Positions 56,801 through 64,000 of a DNA stretch of 64,000 nucleotides are shown here, in pieces. The number at the start of each line of letters is the position of its first letter. The first letter of the stretch is position 1. The stretch lies in NCBI GenBank assembly GCA_000708835.1, contig DF237068.1:100568-164567 (forward strand). Reading direction: 5' to 3'. The position numbers and the translations under genes were made by a program. This DNA comes from Klebsormidium nitens (Eukaryota > Streptophyta > Klebsormidiophyceae > Klebsormidiales > Klebsormidiaceae). Under the pieces are notes generated by a model. The model was not told the origin of the DNA and ran no database searches. It was given only the letters and a program-made list of their open reading frames with translations.

Positions 56801-59675
56801 AGTCCAAGATCTTGGAGGGCTATTCTAGCAAAGTCTGGGTAATCAGCGACCAAGAATGGTGATTGACATTTAAAGAGTTGGGGTACGCAAGCACTTCTGA
56901 TGACTTGCGAGGAGCTCAGGCGTTCTTCGAGAGTACGAAACGGTCCAGTCGGGACGAAAGCCTTACTGTAGAGAAGGGGAGTCTCGTCCTGGTTTAGGAT
57001 CTGAAGGACGCAGACGGAGTCGGTGGCCGAAAAGATGGTGCCCAAGGCTGCACACATCAATGATACGTTTTACTTCGGCTTTGAATCAAGGACCAAACAT
57101 GACAGAAGGGGGAAAACAACGAACAGCCTTGCTCGCTATGTGTTGGAACGACCTCTTGAGTCTTCGCTTCGTTCTAAAATCCGGAGAATCAGAATCGAAT
57201 GTGTTGCGTCAGAAAGTGTTGGCTCGGCCGAGATTGTCCGCTCCAGTAACCCACACTTTGTCCGCTGTTGCTGCTTGACATATTTTGGAAGTCCTTCTAA
57301 CCGGTCCATCAAGAGAGGTATTGGACATCGAGCACTTCCTCTATGGCGAGAAAAGCTCAAAAGCGGTCACCCTGACAAACAGCTCCACGATGCGCTCACA
57401 GAAACAAGGCCGTTCAAATTCAAGAGGCGCGAGCGAGAGAGTAATCAACAATGTTCAAATGTAAGAACGATTTCCGAGTAAGGCGGTGGACGTGACTAGC
57501 AAGGTCGGAGCATAATCTAAGCAAACTGTTCCAAATCCTTTTACATACAAGATGTTAAAGACAAAAATGGGGCAATAAGGATACAGAGCTCTTACCCAGA
57601 TAGTCCGCAATCGTCAGCTTTCTGATGCCAAAGCGGGGGAACGTGATCTTGGCAGCTACAAAGATAGGATTTGGAATCTGATTTTCCGCCACGAAGCAGG
57701 CAGACTTTGGCAGAAGGAGAAGCAGCCTTCCAGTTTCCTCAACTTCAAGATTGACCAGATTAGTGCCGCAAAAATCTCAAATGGGTCGAAACAAGGCACC
57801 TGTGTCGATTCAAACGATTGGCAATGCGCAATATGCATCTAAAGAGTGCCAGCAACTTGTTATCCGGAATCATTTGGGTCCAACGATGATGCTTGTCTCT
57901 GTTACGCAAACTTCTGATTGCTCCTACTCTCACTCTACCATGCTTCGAGGGAGAATTGCAAGGTCCGACTCCTCCCATATCTATGCGATGCCTTGTTGGT
58001 TGTGACAGCGGAATAGCATTCGAGAAAAGAGCCGAATTGCGACTTCTTGCGCTTGTATGTTGGCAATCAGACTAAATAATCAGACTGAATAGTACAAACC
58101 ACAGGTAAAACTTCACATTTAGACAGACTGCTCAATCGACCAGAGGTTTACCTGCTGTAATGACTGCGGTAGAGACAAACACCCCGACCACGCCATACAG
58201 GATGATGGGAAAGAAGTTCCGGAAAAACTGCTTCTTCTTCACCGAGAAGCCTGAAGGAACGCTCGAGTGGATTAGTGGCGGATGACCTTTGTGGCGAGTG
58301 CGCAACATTCAATGGATTTCAGGGCTGCCCTTTTAAAAAGCCTTCGCCTGTTGACTTGGATGCTTTGAAGGTCAAGAATCAGATCTCTCATTGCTCAGCC
58401 TCGTTGCTACTGGTCTGACACCCTAGTAAGCCTTTTATCCATGATTCTCATTCTTACACCCATTTCCCTTTGCATAATCCAAGTGTTCGGAAGCATCACA
58501 GTCATCGGCACTGGTAGCTCTTGGTCTACAAGCAAACATATTGGAGGAAAGCGGCTGGGGCCACTGATATCTGATCAAGTTGTGACTAAGAAGCAGACAC
58601 CTTGCCTGCATTGAAGATAATTGGAGGTAGAAGATAGATGAAGAAGATCTCAGTGTCGAAGTGGAGGAGAGATGTTGTCTGGCTTCCACCAGAGGCAATA
58701 AAGAGTGCACCGCTGACAAGCCCCTGCAAGAGAAAGTAATACGGTTGCGATTCACTCTGAATAACAGTTGGGATTGAAAAGGAACAGAAAAACCGGACCA
58801 GTCCTGCTAGCGAGAGCAAACACAAGGATGAATAATCTAGTGCTGTCTTCTGACCCGTGCACGTATCGAAGAAGAAGTCACAGAACTTCGCAAAAAAGAT
58901 GGTATGGGGACATAAAATGTGCGCTCAGACGAAATATTGTGAAGGGTTGAAAGACAGATTGACCACAAAGTAGCTGCGGCACACTGACTGAAAAGCAATC
59001 GAATAGGCATACATTGGCAGCAAAGCATGCAATCAATTGCCCCTTTCATCAATGATGCTGTATCATCAGACTTCGAAGTGAAAGCTCCGATAAGAGTTTC
59101 CAAAGCATGAGTAGGCATTTTCAGACGCGTGACACTAAAAAGAGGTACAGAGGTACAGCAGAGTTGTCATACCACCACATTGCATAAGTTGATAATTTAG
59201 AAAAAAACCTCCCAAACTGAAGGCGTTGATTGATCAAAGATGCACCACGCCATGATGAAGCTGGTCACTTATGTGGTGGCACAGAAGCTGACGTCAGAAA
59301 GAGGATGGTGCTTCTAAAACTGCACCTTAAAATTGTATCAGCCAATCCGAAGTTGATAATTCATGGTTTAGGCAGCACTAAGGAATTCTGACTGAATTCT
59401 TCTTCCTTTCCTACACTACTCCATTAAAGTGGATCTGGGTTTCCATGTCACCAGAGCCTTCAAAACATGCACTATACCGCCAAAGAGCGCGAACTCACCA
59501 GCAAGATTGCGATGGTGGCCTCGTTGAAAAATCTGCTTTCTTCCAGGAGATGTCCCAGAACGATGCACAGTAGCAGCAGCGTCACAATCAGGACCAGGGC
59601 CCATACGTGCATGTGATCAGACTCCTCCCATGCAGCCGCCACTGACTGTAACACCATGTTCCCCACTGCTGCCAT
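50849..59675 (-). CDS. NHX-type Na+(K+)/H+ exchanger, vacuolar class, with apparent frameshift
   Basis: Cation/proton antiporter of the CPA1 family. Exons in transcript order: 59675-59499, 58723-58606, 58250-58152, 57655-57596, 57047-56967, 56629-56573, 56162-56059, 55741-55628, 55112-55012, 54429-54328, 53642-53513, 52942-52880, 52504-52421, 51668-51429, 51054-50849. Family blocks in order: HLLEESRFFNEA, the amiloride-binding segment FFIYLLPPIIFNAG, FSATDSVCVLQILNQDETPL, LVFGEGVVNDAT with the catalytic Asp, AQLSSILTVFFCGIVMSHYT, ESSRITTRHAFATMSFIAET, GRAAFVFP, IIIWWSGLMRGAVSIALAYS, and a C-terminus with FDNKFMRPSFGG as in vacuolar NHX1-4. Exons 1-13 are in perfect phase. Exon 14 needs one extra base to connect SVSKPIIEWVLPH with SMDFDLALPISSL; the likely site is nine Gs at 51587-51595. 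With that change the product is about 578 aa. Intron 2 uses a GC donor. The ATG at 59675 is the first in frame. Confidence 0.92.
51614..51836 (-). repeat. Duplicated acceptor and start of NHX exon 14
   Basis: The exon start AFGSVSKPIIEWV (51668) is repeated 156 bases upstream in the intron as AFGSVSKPLIEWV (copy start 51824), each behind a C-rich tract and ctgcag. After 13 codons the upstream copy diverges and reads on in a non-homologous frame. Both copies are near identical at the DNA level over about 45 bases. Confidence 0.85.
52394..52415. repeat. (GGAAC)n short tandem repeat
   Basis: Four copies of GGAAC a few bases inside the intron after the donor of NHX exon 13. Confidence 0.8.
54850..54955. 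repeat. 51-base tandem repeat in an NHX intron
   Basis: Two nearly identical 51-base units (starting AAAGGCGGCCGTCGAAATCT, differing at one base) at 54850 and 54901, in the intron between NHX exons 9 and 10. The unit length is a multiple of three and the minus strand is open through it (ASDDGWV(S/T)DFDGRLCFV). Family comparison leaves no place for it in the protein. Confidence 0.85.
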
Positions 59676-60486
59676 TGAGAAAGTGGCGGCAATGATGGTG
59701 TAGAAAAGAAGGGGCGGAGGGGGGAGGCGGTACAAAACAAAATTCTCTTACACCACAGGTTTACATGGGTTTCTGGACATTGCAGTCCCCCTGTATGAGC
59801 TTTTCCTCAATCAAGACCGTACGGTGCACAAACTTCGAATGGTGGACAGACAACGGCGCCAGGCGGAATTGAATGACTCGAAGCAACCGCAGCTCACTTC
59901 AAGATTGGTGCGGTTTTGCTTAGATCATATAGAAGCATTGTTTGGACAACAAAGTACAACAAACCTCCTAATCTTACAGAAAGCTGCACAGCGGGCTCTT
60001 CTCTTGCAAGGATGTAGAATTCTGCTCAATTGACAGTTGCAATAACTTTTTCCAATGCCAATGCCAATGCAGATTCTCTCGAGATCATCACAGATCTGCA
60101 GGTCCTTCTTTCACGGAAGTTTAGGGTTTTCCGTCAAGTTTGCTTAACCAGCCTCAGGCTTGTAGGGTTTCTTCTGAGGGTTTTGTTTGGGAACCATTGT
60201 CAAACCCTGCTCAAAGCCTGCGCGCAAAGAAGGGTTTTCAGCAAGGGGGGTTGAAGTTTAACTATTTCGTTCGAAATCTGCATGCTGCGCGCAAATTCCA
60301 GCTCAGAAGAAGCTAGAGGCCCTTGACTATCTAGAGCACTCCATTGGCATTGGCGTCATATAGGCAACAGGGGCTGGTGGGGCAGAAGATGCCATGGGGG
60401 AATGAAATAATTCAGCCATTGCAAAAGGCTTGCTCCAGTCCTGTCTTTCTGCTAAAGATCGACGGGGTAAACTTCAGATTGCACAC
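59676..60486. other. Divergent region between NHX and MYND genes
   Basis: Both genes start at the edges of this interval and point outward, so it should hold both promoters. I see repeats of AGGGTTTT-like words (about 60120-60240) and a short (CCAATG)n run near 60055, but no coding sequence. Confidence 0.4.
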
Positions 60487-63136
60487 ATGGCAACTTCCGG
60501 GCGCAAGATGAAGGTCGACCTGTTCGTCGAAGTGCCGGCTGCAGGAAGACACTTCCTACACACTGTAGAAGTTGCACCAAGCTCGTCAACAGCTGGAGCT
60601 GCGCATGTGAATTATGAGCAATTGATTCAAGCCCTGAATGAAGGGCAGCTGCTACCCCCGGAGGCATGCTATGCTTTTCTCCAAGAGGATGGTTCGCCAG
60701 TTGGGAACATGTCGACGCGATTGGTGCCAGGACGAGGAGCGATTCTTACGCTGACACGGGCTCCGGCAGTACGACCACCAGGTAGGGAAGGAGATTTAGA
60801 GTTTAGAGTGTAAGGTTTAAGGTTTCAGGATTCAGGTTTTCGGTCTGTTTGACAGTGATCGGAAAGGAGGGCAATCAGGAAGACTGCAAAGGACCACCCA
60901 TCTGCAATGCTGTTAAGCAGTGAGCAAGTAAAGTTCTGTTCGTTCACTAGCGCAGATTTCCTGGTGTTCTAGGATCTGTAGAAGCATGTAATCGACCTTG
61001 CTTTCATATACTTGGCCCCTGCCTTGAGCCCAGTCCCTATCGCTTCCCAGATTGATGGTTGCCTGTTATGCTGTATGATTCTCAAAGGCTGCTCTTGAGA
61101 GTACACTCATCATCTCTTCGCAGATTTCTCTTCCTCAAGTGCCTCTGATCAAAAGTCTACTTATTACTCACATGCTGTTGGTATACTTGTCCTGAGTACT
61201 ATGCACTTGGGGAATGCCTGATCGCCGCCAGGCTTGCTTAAGCTCCTCTTTGCTACCTGTTGAAGGCACGAAGAAACAGTCTGTGAACAACAAATGGTAG
61301 CAGTATTGCTCGTTTCGTCCTCAGCAGGAGCCGGTATTGGCTTACTTTCACCTCCATTCTGAATCCATGAATTTGCTAACCAGACCACTTTTGACATGAC
61401 CTGACCACCTGACCCGATTCTGTTACCACTGCCTCTCACCCTGGAAATTGTTGAGAAACTATCGAAGAATCATACATGAGCCGTCCAGTAATGTCGTTTT
61501 ACTGCAGATTTGTCCCCCGTGATGGTTAGCTCGCAACCCCGCGCCCATGCCCCTAGCGTCTGTCGGAGTCTCCGAAGCGGAGCTGAGATCAACATCCCAG
61601 TGCAAGCGGCAACGGGGACCAGCATCGAATGCATCATGCCACGCCAGAAAGCGCTCGACCTGGGCCTTCACTGCTTGCTGGAAGACATCAACGAAGGATT
61701 TGACTACTTTGGACTGGTCAACTGCAAGGTAAACGCTTCGTTCTCATGCTCGGTTTCGTTGTTTGAATCGGCCTTCCGCTTCTCTTCCTGTCTATTCTGT
61801 CATCATTTCCTTTCTTGTTCCGCAATGCCAGGCAAGCCATTCATCGCCTTGTCCTTCTCTGTTCCTCTTTTCCTTCGACTTCTCATGATCTGTTCCTTGT
61901 TCTTCCAAGCAGTCAGTTGGTCTTTTGAAGCTTCCTTCTGTACCTACAGCATCACAGAAAGTACTCTTTGTTTTTGGATACTGCGAACCTGGACAAGAAA
62001 GATGATGGGACAACTACCCTTGAGGTGGATAATTGTCGCCCCAAGCGATATCAATTTGGTCCCTGAGTGGAGTGGCCCTCTGGCCTTTGCATATTTTAAG
62101 TTCCGCAGTGCTATCCTGGGGGGTTCAAGTTCTGGAGAACAGAAGTGTGTATGGTCGGATTAGGAGAAACGGAGATGTGCACGTAGAAGCCAGATTGATC
62201 TGCGTCTGGCACCTTCTTCAGTACTTGTTTTGTCCGCACTCCTACGAACTCCACTTCGTGTTTGTCACAATGCTTTGAGACTTGATCAGAACAGAACTTG
62301 ACCTTCTCGTGAGGCACCTTAAGATTTTACTGATTGCTTGTAACTAACGAAACGTGCGAAGGCTGGCGACTCGAGGCTGCTCAAGAATAGAACTGGACTG
62401 TTTTGTTTTTAGCAATTGTTCCTCTCTCGAGCTGCTTTCGAACGACTTCGATGGTCAATCTGTACAGTAGTTCAATATACGGGTCTCGTACATGGAGCGA
62501 AAGTTCTTCCCTCGAGTGCTCTGCAGAAGTTGTGATCTGCTTAAGACGGGGCAGAACCAATAGTTCTGGAGAGGAAGTCCTCCACTCATTTGGCTTCTCA
62601 CTTCTTGAACGACGTCTCTGATCTCAGAAAAAAGAGTTTCCACTTACGCTGAACACCAATCGCTCAGGATCGTAGCAGTCCTCACGGCAGTCCTCTGGCC
62701 CGGAGTAGATGCCCCCCAAGTAATGACTCTTCCTCGTCTGCAGATTCCAGGAAACATGATGCTCCATGGCTCAAGACCGGACGAGGGGCTGGACTCCCTC
62801 CTTCACGTGTACTGCAGCAAACAGCTTGTTCCAGACATGCCGTTCTTTGCCAACACGCTGATCATCGGTTCCCCGGGGGTTATGAAGATGAAAATGAGTA
62901 TCAACTACGGGGTTAGGGAAAACCCACACCACCCGAAACCGTGCCCTTATAGGTGCTGCAATCAAGATCTGGGCCCGGAGATTCTGGGGGAAGTCAGGGG
63001 GTGCGACAGCTGCGGCAGAGTCAACGAAGATCTTCGGAGGTGTCCCTGCAGGACAGTTTCCTACTGCAACGAAGTCTGCCAAAAGCGGCACTGGAGGGCG
63101 GGGCATAAGCGGGTGTGCAGTGCGAGGGTGTCGTAA
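60487..63136 (+). CDS. MYND-type zinc finger protein
   Basis: Exons 60487-60781, 61508-61728, 62744-63136 join in phase (split Asp codon, then phase 0) to 302 aa. The C-terminus is a MYND finger, a zinc-binding protein-interaction module: Cys259, 262, 272, 274, 280, 284, His288/293 and Cys297 in CDSCGRVN, RRCPCRTVSYCNEVCQKRHW, HKRVC. The second cysteine pair is C-x-C rather than the usual C-x2-C. The N-terminal 98 residues (KVDLFVEVPAAGRHFLHTVE, then a Leu-rich stretch and RGAILTLTRAP) suggest a compact beta-rich domain I cannot name. The middle has no recognised domain. There is no SET domain, so a methyltransferase role is not indicated. Start: first ATG of the frame. A partner-binding or regulatory role is inference. 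Confidence 0.85.
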
Positions 63137-64000
63137 ACTGTGCCTCCGTGTTAACTTCATTAGTATAGCAGATAAGCAAATGTATTATGTAGTTGGATAA
63201 TCCTGCTTAGGGACCCTTGCACTCAAGCGGAGTGTGGGGGCCTGTACATATCACCGTACTTACCATGACGGTAACATCAGATAGGTCAGAAAATGCATAT
63301 TGGAACTTGATCCGGTTGATCCAGGTAAAAGCCGACTCAAAATGCAGGGGTCACTGAGCTGAAAGAAGCATGCATGCAAAGAATAAGTTGTCCTGCGAGT
63401 CCAGGGATTTGAACCTTCGCGCGGCCGCCCCGCCCGGCCGCCTAAGTAGATGTACGAATCGAGTCCGATCGAGCCTAATTTCGATCGTCTTTAAATTAGC
63501 CTCAATTTCATATGCATGCATGGGACAGCTAGTTGGATACATAGCGTTCATGAAGAACCTCCAGGACCCGCCCCTATCTCCTTGCTCCAGATTGAAAGTT
63601 GAAAAGATTCGATCGCAGCGTTATCCACCGTATGCCGTCGATAAACCCATCGACGGTGCGCGCAGCCCTCAGCCAAATCGAGCAGTGTCAATCGGGACCC
63701 GATGGTACACAAAACGGTACAATTCGTGTACAAAGTGAACCGCCACACGCATGCGTATTTACTAAATTGCCACATGGTACGCGCTGAAGCTAGCCAGTTG
63801 TAAATTTTGTCAGGTTCTGTGTCAGACTTTGATTCGTACCGTACGGTTGGCCAATTTATCGGGAAGACCTCTACGGTAGTTGCAATTTAGGCTGGCCGTT
63901 GCCCGCGATAAATATGACAGCGCTCGATACATCAAGAGGATACCGCCAATTCAAACTCGCCGGTGCGCACTGTGCACTGTGCTCTGTAGCTACAGGCGAG
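63137..64000. other. Downstream flank, no gene recognised
   Basis: 3' flank of the MYND gene. The open frames on both strands are short and unremarkable. tRNA-like and rRNA-like words near 63310 and 63400 were examined and not accepted. Confidence 0.4.

Noticed and set aside
63305-63335. GATCCGGTTGATCCAGGT, similar to the start of small-subunit rRNA
   Set aside because: Only about 15 bases match, and nothing downstream continues the rRNA sequence.
63385-63470. GGTTCAAATCCC on the minus strand, resembling a tRNA T-arm
   Set aside because: The T-stem pairs at only two positions and no anticodon arm or matching acceptor stem is present.

Overview
The window looks like nuclear DNA of a green plant-lineage (streptophyte) organism. 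The evidence is spliceosomal genes with many short exons and GT-AG introns, plus a gene set that includes a plant Shaker K+ channel with ankyrin repeats and a KHA domain, a vacuolar-type NHX Na+/H+ exchanger, a plant CAF16-like ABCI protein, a DCD2-like PLP enzyme and a plastid-directed Ycf55/DUF3685-like protein. A charophyte alga (Klebsormidium-like) fits the intron style and the compact proteins, but this is inference from the families and not proven by the sequence.

Layout. 1-3 kb: no gene seen. 3.05-8.35 kb (+): ABCI-type ATPase, 7 exons. 8.35-11.7 kb: no gene seen. 11.7-12.6 kb (+): small two-exon protein of unknown family. 12.6-15.6 kb: no confident gene. 15.6-27.7 kb (-): Shaker/AKT K+ channel, 17 exons. 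27.7-29.4 kb: divergent intergenic region with palindromic repeats and one inverted-repeat element inserted into another. 29.4-33.9 kb (+): D-cysteine desulfhydrase 2-like enzyme, 6 exons. 36.7-40.2 kb (+): zeta-class GST/maleylacetoacetate isomerase, N-terminal exon(s) not found. 42.2-43.3 kb (+): CipC-like DUF3759 protein of fungal type. 44.6-45.3 kb (-): intronless IQ-motif protein. 46.0-49.9 kb (+): Ycf55/DUF3685-like protein, 4 exons. 50.8-59.7 kb (-): NHX exchanger, 15 exons, with an apparent frameshift in a C9 tract. 60.5-63.1 kb (+): MYND zinc-finger protein, 3 exons.

The genes do not form one pathway. K+ channel and NHX are both ion-homeostasis genes, but 23 kb and five genes separate them. 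The most striking feature is structural. At nine exon boundaries in five genes, the exon end together with its splice site and some flanking intron has been tandemly copied, and every extra copy lies in the adjacent intron (upstream of acceptors, downstream of donors). These ghost exon ends range from nearly identical and splice-competent to decayed, and they predict alternative exons, decoy splice sites or a local mode of intron growth.

Exon coordinates were derived by eye from splice consensus, reading phase and remembered family conservation. Single-base errors are possible.
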